DNA from: Pseudooceanicola marinus | Lineage (GTDB): Bacteria; Pseudomonadota; Alphaproteobacteria; Rhodobacterales; Rhodobacteraceae | Reading direction: 5' to 3' | Assembly (NCBI RefSeq): GCF_002786295.1 | Contig: NZ_PGTC01000009.1 | Span: forward strand, 124,001-188,000 | Length of the DNA: 64,000 nucleotides | Part shown: in pieces, positions 16,716 to 26,697 of the stretch | Position numbering within the stretch: position 1 is the first letter of the stretch | How the letters are laid out: each line of letters opens with the position of its first letter | Notes under the pieces: model-generated | The model's input: only the letters and a program-made list of their open reading frames with translations | Databases searched by the model: none | What the model was told of the DNA's origin: nothing | Position numbers and translations under genes: made by a program

Positions 16716-17303
16716 TCAGGGTGCGGCCTCGCCCATTTCCTCGCGCCAGTGACGGCGGCAGAGCGAGATATAGGTTTCATTCCCGCCGATCTGGATCTGG
16801 GCGCCCTCGTGCAGCGCCGTGCCGTCGGCCCCGCGCCGCACCACCATCGTGGCCTTCTTGCCGCAATGGCAGATGGTGCGCACCTCGCGCATCTCGTCGG
16901 CCAGGGCCAGCAGGGCGGCGGAACCGGGGAACAGCTCGCCACGGAAGTCGACGCGCAGGCCGTAGCACATCACCGGCACCCGCAGGTCATCCACCACCCG
17001 GGCCAGCTGCCAGACCTGGGCACGGGTCAGGAACTGTGCCTCGTCGATGAACACGCAGGCGAAGGGCGCGGCGGCGCGGCGCGCCTCGATCCGGGCGAAG
17101 AGGTCATCGCCGTCAGCGAAGGTGTCCGCCTCGTCCCCGATACCGATGCGCGAACCGATCCGGCCCTCGCCGGCGCGATTGTCGAATTGCGCCGTCAGCA
17201 GGTAGGTGTCCATGCCGCGTTCGCGGTAGTTGTGCGAGGCTTGCAGCAGGATCGTCGACTTGCCCGCGTTCATGGTGGAGTAGTGGAAATAGAGCTTGGC
17301 CAT
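16716..17303 (-). CDS. tdk: Thymidine kinase
   Basis: 195 residues, type II (bacterial/human TK1-like). The P-loop MNAGKSTILLQ lies at about residues 11-21, the Walker B/catalytic region CVFIDEAQFL at about 83-92 (Glu as catalytic base), and the lasso-loop region YGLRVDFRGELFPGS after it. Zinc-site cysteines are in CHCGKK and near the end in LCRRHW. It phosphorylates thymidine for salvage. Length and motif order are complete. It lies head to tail with the PPOX gene upstream. Confidence 0.93.
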   Translation of the reverse strand: MAKLYFHYSTMNAGKSTILLQASHNYRERGMDTYLLTAQFDNRAGEGRIGSRIGIGDEADTFADGDDLFARIEARRAAAPFACVFIDEAQFLTRAQVWQLARVVDDLRVPVMCYGLRVDFRGELFPGSAALLALADEMREVRTICHCGKKATMVVRRGADGTALHEGAQIQIGGNETYISLCRRHWREEMGEAAP

Positions 17304-17393
17304 GGCGGTAGATAGGCCGGGCGCGGGCTAGGGGGCAAGGTGGTAAACCGCCCCGCTGAGGCCCGCCTGCGCGGCCGTGCAGAAACACGACGA

Positions 17394-17409
17394 GCGCCCC
17401 AAGGGGCGC
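17394..17409 (-). terminator. Hairpin downstream of the PPOX gene
   Basis: GCGCCCC (17394-17400) and GGGGCGC (17403-17409) form a tight hairpin 33 bases beyond the stop of the PPOX gene on the minus strand. The T-run is poor (TCGTCGTGTTT), so termination efficiency is doubtful. Confidence 0.35.
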
Positions 17410-17441
17410 CCGCCATGCTGCTTCGCTTCGCAGCGATCGGA

Positions 17442-17921
17442 TCAGAAGGTGATGACCTCATGCTCGCCCAGGTCGGGGGTCTTGCCGCTGGTGTGGGCAC
17501 GGGCGATCTCGTAGAGGAACTTGGCCCCGCCCTCGGTCAACCAGACCTCGGCATGGGTAGGACGCAGGCACAGCAGGCGCACGTCCGGGTCGTCGCGGCC
17601 GTCCTCGAACCAGGCCCCTGCGGCGCGGCTCCACAGCTCGTCCAGCTTGCCCGGCTTGTTCACCTCATGCAGGGTGCCGCGCACATCGGCGTAGAGCTTG
17701 GCGCCGCTGTCCGCGATCAGGTAGTTCACGTTCCGCTTCTCGATCGCGGCCTGGTCGGCAGCCGTGCCCTTGGCGGTGATGAACCAGATCACGCCCTCTT
17801 CGGCGTCGGCATAGTGGCTCATCGGGATGTGATGGTCGTCGCCGGTCATCAGCATGCCGGCGGTTACGTCGCCCATGCGGTCGAAGAATTTCTCTGCGGT
17901 TTCGCTGTGAAGGTCTTTCAT
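17442..17921 (-). CDS. Pyridoxamine 5'-phosphate oxidase-family 'general stress' protein
   Basis: 159 residues from the ATG at 17921, which has GGGAGA upstream; an earlier ATG at 17957 lacks one. It has a split-barrel flavin-binding fold of the general-stress/Pyrid_ox_like group: AEKFFDRMGDVTAGMLMTGD, an IWFITAKGTAADQAAIEK segment, and the C-terminal ARAHTSGKTPDLGEHEVITF typical of this group. These proteins bind FMN or FAD, but the substrate is usually unknown. It is a single gene between carB and tdk on the minus strand. Confidence 0.83.
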   Translation of the reverse strand: MKDLHSETAEKFFDRMGDVTAGMLMTGDDHHIPMSHYADAEEGVIWFITAKGTAADQAAIEKRNVNYLIADSGAKLYADVRGTLHEVNKPGKLDELWSRAAGAWFEDGRDDPDVRLLCLRPTHAEVWLTEGGAKFLYEIARAHTSGKTPDLGEHEVITF

Positions 17922-18085
17922 AGGATGTCTCCCTTGCGTCTGGAGTTGCCGGACCAACGACCTGACGGGTGGAGAAGTTCCATGCCGTCTGCAGGCGCCG
18001 CTGCGCTCGCCCGGAAAGGCGCGCCGGTGCGGGACGGGTGCAGATGAAGGGCGGGCGCGGGCGGGGCAGGCCGCTGAGGGGCCAC

Positions 18086-18116
18086 GAAAAACCCCCGCCG
18101 ATCGCTCGGCGGGGGC
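18086..18116 (-). terminator. Rho-independent terminator after carB and its lipoprotein
   Basis: A perfect 10-bp stem CCCCCGCCGA (18092-18101) / TCGGCGGGGG (18106-18115) with a TCGC loop. On the minus strand it is followed by TTTTTC (complement of 18086-18091). It is the natural end of the carB transcript. Confidence 0.85.
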
Positions 18117-18147
18117 TGTTGAGGAGGGGCCTGTGACGCCTGTCGCG

Positions 18148-18237
18148 TCAGATCAGCGGCACAAGCGGGACGCCGCCGCAGCCGACAAGCGCCAGCAGCG
18201 CCGCCCCTGCCGCCAGGCGGAACGCGCTGCTGGTCAT
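18148..18237 (-). CDS. 29-residue lipoprotein translationally coupled to carB
   Basis: The ATG (18237-18235) overlaps the carB TGA (18236-18234) as ATGA. The frame reads [20 protein letters not shown], then GGVPLVPLI and a stop. It is a complete lipoprotein signal: basic residue, hydrophobic core, lipobox ALVGC at residues 16-20. The predicted mature peptide is only ten residues (Cys plus nine). It lies upstream of the carB terminator, so it should share that mRNA. The evidence is the signal architecture and the coupling, and no homologue search was possible. I recall similar tiny VPL-I type lipoproteins in this bacterial group but cannot assign a function. Confidence 0.55.
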   Translation of the reverse strand: MTSSAFRLAAGAALLALVGCGGVPLVPLI

Positions 18238-21200
18238 TCCTGCAGAGCCGTGACGTGGATCTCACCTTCGACCCGCGACTGCATTGCCTGGGCCGCGGCC
18301 TGGGCGCCGGCCGCGGTGGTGAAGTAGGGGATCTTGTCATAGAGCGCGACCGAGCGGATCTCGCGGCTGTCTTCGACCGACTGGGCGCCTTCGGTGGTGT
18401 TCAGCACCAGCGAAATGCCCCCGTCCTTCAGCATGTCGACGATGTTCGGACGGCCCTCGTAGACCTTGTTCACCGTCTCGCAGGCCAGGCCTGCCTCGGT
18501 CAGCCAGTTGGCCGTGCCGCGCGTCGCCACCAGGCGGAAGCCCAGGTCGGCCAGGATCTGCGCCGCTTCCAGCATCTCGGGCGTCTTGTCCAGATCGCGG
18601 ATCGAGATGAAGACGCGGCCCTCGGTCGGCAGCACGGTGCCGGCGCCCAGCTGGGCCTTCAGGAAGGCGCGGGGGAAGGTGGTGTCATAGCCCATCACCT
18701 CGCCGGTAGAACGCATTTCCGGCCCCAGCAGGGTGTCGACGCCGGGGAAGCGGGCGAAGGGCAGGACGGCTTCCTTGACGGCGAAGCCGTCGATCTGCGG
18801 ATCGACCAGATCGAAGGTCGCCAGCTTCTCGCCAGCCATGACGCGGGCGGCGATGGAGGCGATCGGGCTGTTCACGGCCTTGGCGACGAAGGGCACGGTG
18901 CGTGAGGCACGCGGGTTCACCTCGATGAGGTAGATGACTTCCTTGCCGTCTTCCTTCTTCACCGCGAACTGCACGTTCATCAGGCCGACCACGCCCAGCT
19001 CCAGCGCCAGCGCGCGGGACTGGCGCTTCAGCTCGGCCATGACCTCATCCGACAGCGAATAGGGGGGCAGCGAGCAGGCGCTGTCGCCGGAGTGTACGCC
19101 GGCCTCCTCGATGTGCTGCATGATGCCCGCCACGTGCACGTCCTCACCGTCGCAGAGCGCGTCCACGTCGATCTCGGTCGCGCCCGACAGGTAGCTGTCC
19201 AGCAGCACGGGGCTGTCGCCCGACACCACCACGGCGTCGCGGATGTAGCGTTTCAGCCCTTCCATCTCGCGCACGATTTCCATCGCGCGGCCGCCCAGCA
19301 CGTAGGAGGGGCGGATGACCAGCGGGAAGCCGATTTCCTCGGCCAGGGCCAGGGCTTCCTCGTCGGAATGGGCGATGGCGTTCTTCGGCTGCTTCAGGCC
19401 GAGGCGGTTCACCAGATCCTGGAAGCGTTCGCGGTCCTCGGCCAGGTCGATGGCGTCGGGCGTGGTGCCCAGGATCGGGATCCCGGCCTCTTCCAGCGCA
19501 TTGGCCAGTTTCAGCGGCGTCTGGCCACCGAACTGCACGATCACGCCGTGCAGCGAGCCGTTGGACTGTTCCACGCGCAGGATTTCCATCACGTGTTCGA
19601 AGGTCAGCGGCTCGAAGTACAGACGGTCCGAGGTGTCGTAGTCGGTCGAGACCGTCTCGGGGTTGCAGTTGACCATGACGGTTTCATAGCCCGCGTCGGT
19701 CAGGCTGAAACAGGCGTGGCAGCAGCAGTAGTCGAACTCGATCCCCTGGCCGATCCGGTTCGGACCGCCGCCGAGGATGACGACCTTCTTGCGGTCGCTG
19801 GGACGCGCCTCGCATTCCACCTCGCCCATCATGGGCGCCTCGTAGGTAGAGTACATGTAGGGGGTCTGGGCCTCGAATTCGGCGGCGCAGGTGTCGATCC
19901 GCTTGAACACGGCCGTGACGCCCAGGTTGTGCCGCGCGCGGCGCACCTGGTCCTCGTCCCGGGCCGACAGCATCGCCAGGCGGGCGTCGGAGAAGCCCAT
20001 CATCTTCAGATTGCGCAGGCCTTCCTCGGTCACCGGCAGGCCCTTGGCGGAGACCTCGGCCTCGGCCTCGACGATCTCGCGGATGCGGGCCAGGAACCAC
20101 GGGTCGAAGGAGGTGACGCCCTGGATCTCGTCGTTGGTCAGCCCGTGGCGCATCGCCTGGGCGATGACGCGGATCCGGTCGGGGGTCTGCACCGACAGGG
20201 CCTTCACGATGGCGGCCTTGTCGGGCGTGTCGCCGTCGGCGCCGGGGATCTCGATCTCGTCCAGGCCGCTGAGGCCGGTCTCCATCGAGGCCAGGGCCTT
20301 CTGCAGCGATTCGTGGAAGGTCCGGCCGATGGCCATGACCTCGCCCACGGATTTCATCGCGGTGGTCAGCAGCGGTTCGGAGCCCTGGAACTTCTCGAAG
20401 GCGAAGCGCGGGATCTTGGTGACGACATAGTCGATGGTCGGCTCGAAGGAGGCGGGCGTCACCTTGGTGATATCGTTGTCCAGCTCATCCAGGGTGTAGC
20501 CCACGGCCAGCTTCGCGGCGATCTTGGCAATCGGGAAGCCGGTGGCCTTGGACGCCAGTGCCGAAGAGCGGCTGACACGCGGGTTCATCTCGATCACGAC
20601 CATGCGACCGTCCTCGGGGTTGATGGCCCACTGCACGTTCGACCCGCCGGTCTCCACGCCAATCTCGCGCAGCACGGCGATCGAGGCGGCGCGCATCGCC
20701 TGGTATTCCTTGTCGGTCAGCGTCAGCGCGGGCGCCACGGTGATCGAATCGCCCGTGTGCACACCCATCGGGTCCACGTTCTCGATGGAGCAGACGATGA
20801 TGGCGTTGTCGGCGCGGTCCCGCACGACCTCCATCTCGTATTCCTTCCAGCCCAGGAGCGACTCGTCGACCAGGATCTGGCCGACCGGCGAGGCTTCCAT
20901 GCCGGAGCGGCAGTAGTATTCGTAATCGTCGCGGTTGTAGGCCACGCCGCCGCCGGTGCCACCCAGGGTGAAGGCGGGACGGATGATCGCCGGAAGGCCG
21001 ATATGTTCGAGCGCCTCCATGGCGTCCTTCATGCCGGCGGCGATGTCGCGCTTGCCGTTGTCCATCTTCGGCGAGGTGACGATGGTGGCCTTGGGGTTCT
21101 CCAGGCCGATGCGGTCCATCGCGTCGCGGAACAGCTTGCGATCTTCGGCCATTTCAATGGCATCGCGGTTGGCGCCGATCAGCTCGACCCCGAATTTCTC

Positions 21201-21524
21201 CAGTACGCCCTGGTCGTCGAGGGCCAGCGCGGTGTTCAGGCCGGTCTGGCCGCCCATCGTCGGCAGCAGCGCGTCGGGGCGCTCCTTCTCGATGATCTTG
21301 GCGACGACTTCGGGGGTGATCGGCTCGATGTAGGTGGCATCGGCCATGTTGGGATCGGTCATGATCGTGGCGGGGTTCGAGTTCACCAGGATCACCCGGT
21401 AGCCCTCTTCGCGCAGCGCCTTGCAGGCCTGGGCGCCCGAGTAGTCGAATTCACAGGCTTGGCCGATGATGATGGGCCCCGCGCCGATGATCATGATTGA
21501 GTTGATATCGGTTCTTTTTGGCAT
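18234..21524 (-). CDS. carB: Carbamoyl-phosphate synthase large subunit
   Basis: 1096 residues from the ATG at 21524 ([18 protein letters not shown]); an in-frame ATG at 21560 gives an atypical extension. It has two homologous halves. Each starts with a biotin-carboxylase-like preATP-grasp domain ([17 protein letters not shown] and, in the second half, [17 protein letters not shown]) followed by an ATP-grasp domain. The C-terminus is an MGS-like allosteric domain ending [20 protein letters not shown]. It makes carbamoyl phosphate from ammonia (from the CarA glutaminase), bicarbonate and two ATP, for arginine and pyrimidine synthesis. carA is not in this window. A consensus promoter precedes it. 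Confidence 0.96.
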   Translation of the reverse strand: MPKRTDINSIMIIGAGPIIIGQACEFDYSGAQACKALREEGYRVILVNSNPATIMTDPNMADATYIEPITPEVVAKIIEKERPDALLPTMGGQTGLNTALALDDQGVLEKFGVELIGANRDAIEMAEDRKLFRDAMDRIGLENPKATIVTSPKMDNGKRDIAAGMKDAMEALEHIGLPAIIRPAFTLGGTGGGVAYNRDDYEYYCRSGMEASPVGQILVDESLLGWKEYEMEVVRDRADNAIIVCSIENVDPMGVHTGDSITVAPALTLTDKEYQAMRAASIAVLREIGVETGGSNVQWAINPEDGRMVVIEMNPRVSRSSALASKATGFPIAKIAAKLAVGYTLDELDNDITKVTPASFEPTIDYVVTKIPRFAFEKFQGSEPLLTTAMKSVGEVMAIGRTFHESLQKALASMETGLSGLDEIEIPGADGDTPDKAAIVKALSVQTPDRIRVIAQAMRHGLTNDEIQGVTSFDPWFLARIREIVEAEAEVSAKGLPVTEEGLRNLKMMGFSDARLAMLSARDEDQVRRARHNLGVTAVFKRIDTCAAEFEAQTPYMYSTYEAPMMGEVECEARPSDRKKVVILGGGPNRIGQGIEFDYCCCHACFSLTDAGYETVMVNCNPETVSTDYDTSDRLYFEPLTFEHVMEILRVEQSNGSLHGVIVQFGGQTPLKLANALEEAGIPILGTTPDAIDLAEDRERFQDLVNRLGLKQPKNAIAHSDEEALALAEEIGFPLVIRPSYVLGGRAMEIVREMEGLKRYIRDAVVVSGDSPVLLDSYLSGATEIDVDALCDGEDVHVAGIMQHIEEAGVHSGDSACSLPPYSLSDEVMAELKRQSRALALELGVVGLMNVQFAVKKEDGKEVIYLIEVNPRASRTVPFVAKAVNSPIASIAARVMAGEKLATFDLVDPQIDGFAVKEAVLPFARFPGVDTLLGPEMRSTGEVMGYDTTFPRAFLKAQLGAGTVLPTEGRVFISIRDLDKTPEMLEAAQILADLGFRLVATRGTANWLTEAGLACETVNKVYEGRPNIVDMLKDGGISLVLNTTEGAQSVEDSREIRSVALYDKIPYFTTAAGAQAAAQAMQSRVEGEIHVTALQE

Positions 21525-21584
21525 GGGAGGGACCTCGTGACAGCGGACAGGGAAGGGCAAACAGCCCCGCGCAAAATTGTCTGC

Positions 21585-21612
21585 GTTATAGTCAGCGCGC
21601 GTTGGGGTTCAA
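21585..21612 (-). promoter_or_regulatory. Sigma-70-type promoter of carB
   Basis: On the minus strand TTGAAC (21612-21607) and TATAAC (21590-21585) are separated by 16 bases. The predicted transcript start is near 21578, giving a leader of about 55 bases before the ATG at 21524. This also supports the chosen carB start. Confidence 0.7.
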
Positions 21613-21786
21613 CCCCTCATCGCCATCCGGTTGACCGCGGGGAATAGCGGGCCGACGCGGGCAGGCCCGACGGGACGCCCGGCGGAAGGGGCGGTCTGCG
21701 GCCACTATGGCGGAACGGGGCAGGGGGAGTGCGGAACGCGCCAGGCGCGAGGGAGGCGTCCCGGGTCGTGCCCGGAACGCGCGGGA

Positions 21787-23070
21787 TCATTCGGCGGCGC
21801 GCACCGGGGCGCTGGCGACCTGGCTGGTCTCTTCCAGCGGGGCCTTCAACACGTCGGGACGGTCGGGCGTGTAGAGGTAGTCGCGCGTCAGCGGCACGGC
21901 TTCCTGGTCGCGGGCCAGCTGGAACTGGAATACCACCTGGTCGTTCATGCGGAAGGTCATCTCGCAGGCGATCAGGTAGAGGCGCCACATGCGCACGAAC
22001 TGCGCATCATACAGGGCTTCGGCCTTGTCGACGTTTTCCATGAACCGGTCATACCAGTGTTTCAGCGTCTCGGCGTAGTGCAGGCGCCAGACCTCGACAT
22101 CGGTGGTCACCAGCCGTTCCTTCTCGATGGCCGCGCTGGCCTCGGACAGGGCGGGGACGTAGCCACCGGGGAAGATGTACTTGGTGATGAAGGCCGCTGT
22201 GGTGCCCGGCGGGTCGGACCGGCCGATGGTGTGGATCAGTGCCACGCCGTTCGGCGCCAGCAGCTTCTTCACATGGCGGAAATACTCGCGGTAGTGCGGC
22301 ACGCCGACGTGTTCGAACATGCCGACCGAGACGATGCGGTCGAAGGTCTCTTCCACATGGCGGTAATCCTGCAGGCGGAATTCGACCTGACCGTCCAGGC
22401 CGGCGTCCCTGGCGCGCTTCACGGCGAGGGCATGCTGTTCCTTGGAAAGGGTCACGCCGACAACCTGCACGCCGTAGTCCTTCGCCAGGGTCAACGCCAT
22501 GCCGCCCCAGCCACAGCCGATGTCCAGCACCCGCATCCCCGGCTTCAGCAGCAGCTTGCCGGCGATGTGTTGTTTCTTGGCCTCCTGGGCCTCTTCCAGC
22601 GTCATGTCCAGGCGGGGCCAGTAGCCGCAGGAATACTGACGGTCCTCGTCGAGGAACAGGTCGTAGAGCTCGCCCGACAGGTCGTAGTGGTGCGCCACGT
22701 TTTCCTGCGCCTTGCCGACCGGGTTGAACTGCGCCATCCGGCGCAACAGCTTGCGGCTGCCCGCCACCAGCTTGTGAATGGTGCCCCGATGGGCGCCTTC
22801 GCCGCGCAGGTTCAGCATGGCCAGCACGACGACTCCGTAGATGTCCTCGTTCTCGATCTCCAGCCGGCCGTCCATGTAGGCCTCGCTGAAGCCCAGCTCG
22901 ATGTCCGAGATCATCTTGCGCGCCAGGGCGGGGTCGTTGATCTTGACGGCCACCTCGGGCCCGTCGACGCCGGTGCCGTAGCTTTCCGTCGTGCCGTCGG
23001 CAAAGGTCACGGTCAGCCGACCCTTTCGGATCGCCCGGGCGAGGTATGCCTTAAGTAGATTTTCCCACAT
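21787..23070 (-). CDS. cfa: Cyclopropane-fatty-acyl-phospholipid synthase family methyltransferase
   Basis: 427 residues from the ATG at 23070 (GGAGAGAAAGGC upstream); a longer frame from 23097 is less likely. It has the typical Cfa N-terminal lipid-binding domain. The SAM-binding motif VLDIGCGWGGMALTLA follows at about residues 190-205, with GVTLSKEQHALA, FDRIVSVGMFEHVG and IFPGGYVP. It transfers a methylene from S-adenosylmethionine to unsaturated phospholipid acyl chains at the inner membrane. This is a membrane-stress adaptation. The organism may carry paralogues, so cfa is a family-level name. Confidence 0.88.
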   Translation of the reverse strand: MWENLLKAYLARAIRKGRLTVTFADGTTESYGTGVDGPEVAVKINDPALARKMISDIELGFSEAYMDGRLEIENEDIYGVVVLAMLNLRGEGAHRGTIHKLVAGSRKLLRRMAQFNPVGKAQENVAHHYDLSGELYDLFLDEDRQYSCGYWPRLDMTLEEAQEAKKQHIAGKLLLKPGMRVLDIGCGWGGMALTLAKDYGVQVVGVTLSKEQHALAVKRARDAGLDGQVEFRLQDYRHVEETFDRIVSVGMFEHVGVPHYREYFRHVKKLLAPNGVALIHTIGRSDPPGTTAAFITKYIFPGGYVPALSEASAAIEKERLVTTDVEVWRLHYAETLKHWYDRFMENVDKAEALYDAQFVRMWRLYLIACEMTFRMNDQVVFQFQLARDQEAVPLTRDYLYTPDRPDVLKAPLEETSQVASAPVRAAE

Positions 23071-23663
23071 GCCTTTCTCTCCCTCGGAAGGGTCCAATCA
23101 GCGCGGCGGTCACATAGGATTGGGTCACGACAGCCAGAGTGCGGGACGCGCTCAGGAAACTGCAATCGGGGCCGTGGCCCGGACCGTTCGCTTACCCCCG
23201 ACAATGGCAGGGATTCATAATAGATGTAAATGTCATGAATGCGGATAGATTGTGTATGACTGCACAAATGATTGGGCTGAGCGTGGGGTTGCTGCGTTCC
23301 TGCGCAGATCTATTGTCCGTGAGGACGAAAATCCGGGCCGGGCAGGGTGTTGGCCCGAAAACCGTCGCCAGCCCGGCGCTCCGCCTGCGGTGACACGGCG
23401 GCTCGTCCCGCGGCCCATCTTGCGGTGCGCCCGGGTGGGAGCAGGCCGGCAGATCCGCCCCCCCGCGCGCCCCTCGGGCAGGCCGCCCGGGTCTTCCGGA
23501 GCCGAGGTCACATGGCCCGCGATGGGCCTGTCCTCAGGGGGGCGGGGCGCCTTTGCACGCCTGTCCGACTTGACTTTCCGCGCGCTTCCGTGTGAACCGG
23601 CGCTGGCCCAAGATGCGGGGCATGCCGCGCCCCATCCAGCCCGAGAGACGAAGAGGACACGAG
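23071..23663. other. Divergent intergenic region between cfa and aspS
   Basis: 593 bases without a convincing gene. Bases about 23205-23345 are clearly more AT-rich than the surroundings (for example TTCATAATAGATGTAAATG) and probably hold the cfa promoter on the minus strand. No exact hexamer pair can be fixed with confidence. The GC-rich part 23390-23560 shows no recognisable element. Confidence 0.45.
23570..23598 (+). promoter_or_regulatory. Candidate aspS promoter
   Basis: TTGACT at 23570-23575 is a strong -35. At 17 bases' spacing the -10 would be TGAACC (23593-23598), which is weak. The predicted leader is about 60 bases. A strong TTG-type -35 with a poor -10 is common for housekeeping promoters in this bacterial group (inference). 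Confidence 0.35.
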
Positions 23664-25445
23664 ATGCATTCCTATCGCAGCCACACCTGCGCCGACCTGA
23701 CCAAGGCCAACGTGGGCGACACCGTTCGCCTGTCCGGCTGGGTGCACCGGGTGCGAGATCACGGCGGGATCCTCTTCATCGACCTGCGCGACCACTACGG
23801 CACCACCCAGGTTCTGTGCGACCCGGACAGCGCGGCCTTTGCCGAGGTCGAGAAGGTCCGGTCCGAATGGTGCATCCGCATCGACGGCGAGGTAAAGGCC
23901 CGCGACCCCGAGCTGGTGAACCCCAAGCTGCCGACGGGCGAGATCGAGGTCTTCGTGCGCGACATCGAGGTGCTGGGCGCCTCGAAGGAACTGCCGCTGA
24001 TGGTCTTCGGCGATCAGGAATACCCCGAGGAAACCCGCCTGCGCTATCGGTACCTGGACCTGCGCCGCGAGCAGATGCAGAAGAACATGGTGCTGCGCTC
24101 CGACGTGGTCAGCTCGATCCGTCGCCGCATGTGGGACCTGAAGTTCAAGGAATTCCAGACGCCGATCATCACCGCGTCCAGCCCGGAAGGCGCGCGCGAC
24201 TTCCTGGTGCCCTCGCGTCTGCACCCGGGCAAGTTCTACGCGCTGCCCCAGGCGCCGCAGCAGTTCAAGCAGCTGCTGATGGTCTCGGGCTTCGACAAGT
24301 ATTTCCAGATCGCGCCCTGCTTCCGCGACGAGGACCCGCGCGCCGACCGCTCGCCCACCGACTTCTACCAGCTGGACATGGAGATGTCCTTCGTCACCCA
24401 GCAGGACGTCTTCGACACGATCAGCCCCGTTCTGGCCGGCATCTTCGAGGAATTCGGCGGCGACAAGAAGGTGGATGACCCGGCGACCTGGCCGCAGATC
24501 TCCTACAAGGATGCGGCACTTAAATACGGCTCCGACAAGCCCGACCTCAGGAACCCGATCGAGATGCAGGTCGTCTCTGAGCATTTCGCCGGCTCCGGTT
24601 TCGCGATCTTCGCCAAGCTGCTGGAGCAGGAGGGCACCGAGATCCGCGCCATCCCCGCCCCCACGGGCGGCTCGCGCAAGTTCTGCGACCGCATGAACGC
24701 CTTCGCCCAGAAGGAAGGTCTGCCCGGCATGGGCTACATCTTCTGGCGCGACAAGGACGGCGAGATGGAAGCCGCCGGTCCCCTGGCCAAGAACATCGGC
24801 CCGGAACGTACCGAGGCGATCCGCCAGCAACTGGGCCTGGGCGTCGGCGACGCGGCCTTCTTCCTGGGGGGCAAGCCGAAGTCCTTCGAGGCCGTCGCGG
24901 GCCGCGCCCGTAACGTCATCGGCGAAGAGCTGGGCCTGACCGACAAGGACCGTTTCGCCTTTGCCTGGATCGTCGATTTCCCGATCTACGAGAAGGACGA
25001 GGAAACCGGCAAGCTGGACTTCGAGCATAACCCCTTCTCCATGCCCCAGGGCGGGATGGAGGCGCTGGAAGGCGACCCGCTGGACGTGCGCGGCTACCAG
25101 TATGACCTGGCCTGCAACGGCTACGAGCTGGTCTCGGGCGCGATCCGGAACCACAAGCCGGAGATCATGTTCAAGGCCTTCGAGATCGCGGGCTACCCGA
25201 AGGAAGAAGTGCTGAAACGCTTCGGCGGCATGGTCAACGCCTTCCAGTACGGCGCGCCGCCGCACGGCGGCTGCGCGGCGGGCATCGACCGGATCGTCAT
25301 GCTGCTGGCCGAGGAAAGCAACATCCGCGAGGTCATCCTCTTCCCGATGAACCAGCGCGCGGAGGACCTGATGATGGACGCCCCCTCCGAGCCGACGGCT
25401 GAACAGCTGATGGAGCTGAACCTGCGGGTCATCCCGCAGGAGTGA
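23664..25445 (+). CDS. aspS: Aspartyl-tRNA synthetase
   Basis: 593 residues from the ATG at 23664 (GAAGAGGAC upstream). The N-terminal OB-fold anticodon domain contains [20 protein letters not shown]. Class II motif 2 is [20 protein letters not shown] bacterial GAD insertion follows, and motif 3 is in [20 protein letters not shown]. It charges tRNA-Asp with aspartate. The His in RDHGG occupies the place of a residue reported to distinguish tRNA-Asn-charging (non-discriminating) enzymes from strictly Asp-specific ones, so misacylation of tRNA-Asn followed by GatCAB amidation is possible. Confidence 0.95.
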   Translation: MHSYRSHTCADLTKANVGDTVRLSGWVHRVRDHGGILFIDLRDHYGTTQVLCDPDSAAFAEVEKVRSEWCIRIDGEVKARDPELVNPKLPTGEIEVFVRDIEVLGASKELPLMVFGDQEYPEETRLRYRYLDLRREQMQKNMVLRSDVVSSIRRRMWDLKFKEFQTPIITASSPEGARDFLVPSRLHPGKFYALPQAPQQFKQLLMVSGFDKYFQIAPCFRDEDPRADRSPTDFYQLDMEMSFVTQQDVFDTISPVLAGIFEEFGGDKKVDDPATWPQISYKDAALKYGSDKPDLRNPIEMQVVSEHFAGSGFAIFAKLLEQEGTEIRAIPAPTGGSRKFCDRMNAFAQKEGLPGMGYIFWRDKDGEMEAAGPLAKNIGPERTEAIRQQLGLGVGDAAFFLGGKPKSFEAVAGRARNVIGEELGLTDKDRFAFAWIVDFPIYEKDEETGKLDFEHNPFSMPQGGMEALEGDPLDVRGYQYDLACNGYELVSGAIRNHKPEIMFKAFEIAGYPKEEVLKRFGGMVNAFQYGAPPHGGCAAGIDRIVMLLAEESNIREVILFPMNQRAEDLMMDAPSEPTAEQLMELNLRVIPQE

Positions 25446-25481
25446 TCTGGGCGCCTTCGGGCGCACACCGCGAAAGATCCG

Positions 25482-25510
25482 ACACCCGGGCCGACAGGTC
25501 CGGGTGTTTT
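25482..25510 (+). terminator. Rho-independent terminator after aspS
   Basis: ACACCCGG (25482-25489) pairs with CCGGGTGT (25500-25507), followed by TTTTGCG. It lies 37 bases beyond the aspS stop on the plus strand. Confidence 0.75.
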
Positions 25511-25706
25511 GCGTTCAGGCGCCGGTCCGCGCATTCTTCGGGCGAAGACGAGAGACCGGCGGCCTCTGCGGGGCCCCCTCGGCGCCATCGAGGCGCCTCG
25601 GCGGCGGGGCGCGCGCGCGCCCGGCACCCCGTCCCGCCTGTTCGGCCATCTGCGTGCAGCCGTCAGGACTAGGCAGCAGGGCAGGGCACGAGATCAGAGC
25701 GCCCAC

Positions 25707-25733
25707 GAAAAAGGCCCGCCGAAGCGGGCCTTT
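25707..25733 (-). terminator. Rho-independent terminator after etfA
   Basis: AAGGCCCGC (25711-25719) and GCGGGCCTT (25724-25732) form a 9-bp stem with a CGAA loop. On the minus strand TTTTTCGTG follows. It lies 38 bases beyond the etfA stop. Confidence 0.85.
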
Positions 25734-25770
25734 CCGATCTCGCGCGGCGGGAGAGAGCTCCGCCTGCCGC

Positions 25771-26697
25771 TCAGAGCTTTTCCAGCAGCTCGGGCACGGC
25801 GTCGAAGAGATCCGCGACCAGGCCGTAGTCTGCCACCTGGAAGATCGGCGCCTCTTCGTCCTTGTTGATCGCCACGATGACCTTCGAATCCTTCATCCCC
25901 GCAAGGTGCTGGATCGCCCCGGAGATGCCCACGGCCACGTAAAGCTCGGGCGCCACGACCTTGCCGGTCTGACCCACCTGCCAGTCGTTGGGCGCAAAGC
26001 CCGAGTCGACCGCGGCACGCGAGGCACCCACGGCGGCGCCCAGCTTGTCCGCCAGCTTCTCGATCAGCTCGAAGTTCTCTTCCGAACCGACGCCACGGCC
26101 GCCGGAGACGACGATGCCGGCCGAGGTCAGCTCGGGGCGGTCGCTTTCTGCCAGCTTGTCCTCGACCCAGGACGACAGCGCCGGATCTTCGGCCGTGTCG
26201 GTGGCCTCGACCGCGGCGGATCCGCCGTCACCGGCGGCGTCGAAGGTCGAGGTACGGAAGGTGATGACCTTCTTCGGATCCAGCGACTTGACGGTCTGCA
26301 CGGCGTTGCCGGCGTAGATCGGACGCTCGAAGGTGTCGGCGTCGACGACGGCGGTGACATCGGTCAGGATCATCACGTCCAGCAGCGCGGCAACACGCGG
26401 CAGGATGTTCTTGGCGTCCGTCGTGGCGGGCGCGACGATGTGGTCGTAGTCGGCGCCCAGCTTGGCGACCAGCGCCGAGACGGGTTCCGCCAGGCGGTGG
26501 CCGTAAAGGGCATCCTCGGCGACCAGCACCTTGGCGACACCGTCGATCTTGGCGGCGTCCTCGGCGGCGCCCTGGGCGCTTTCGCCGACGCACAGGACGG
26601 TCACGTCGCCCAGTTTCGCGGCGGCCGACACGGCCTTGGCGGTGGCGTCCAGCGCCAGCGTGCCCTCGGAGATTTCAGCAAGCAGAAGAACGGCCAT
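25771..26697 (-). CDS. etfA: Electron transfer flavoprotein alpha subunit
   Basis: 308 residues. The FAD-binding C-terminal domain shows the signature region [13 protein letters not shown] at about residues 197-209, then [21 protein letters not shown] and the conserved [13 protein letters not shown]. With EtfB it accepts electrons from flavin dehydrogenases (acyl-CoA, dimethylglycine, sarcosine types) in the cytoplasm and passes them to ETF-quinone oxidoreductase. The start at 26697 abuts the etfB stop with a one-base overlap. It is co-transcribed with etfB. Confidence 0.94.
   Translation of the reverse strand: MAVLLLAEISEGTLALDATAKAVSAAAKLGDVTVLCVGESAQGAAEDAAKIDGVAKVLVAEDALYGHRLAEPVSALVAKLGADYDHIVAPATTDAKNILPRVAALLDVMILTDVTAVVDADTFERPIYAGNAVQTVKSLDPKKVITFRTSTFDAAGDGGSAAVEATDTAEDPALSSWVEDKLAESDRPELTSAGIVVSGGRGVGSEENFELIEKLADKLGAAVGASRAAVDSGFAPNDWQVGQTGKVVAPELYVAVGISGAIQHLAGMKDSKVIVAINKDEEAPIFQVADYGLVADLFDAVPELLEKL

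Noticed and set aside
19092-21500. An 802-codon open frame antisense to carB
   Set aside because: Translation has no recognisable domain and is rich in His, Gln, Gly and Arg, the typical shadow of a GC-rich gene; carB on the other strand is certain.
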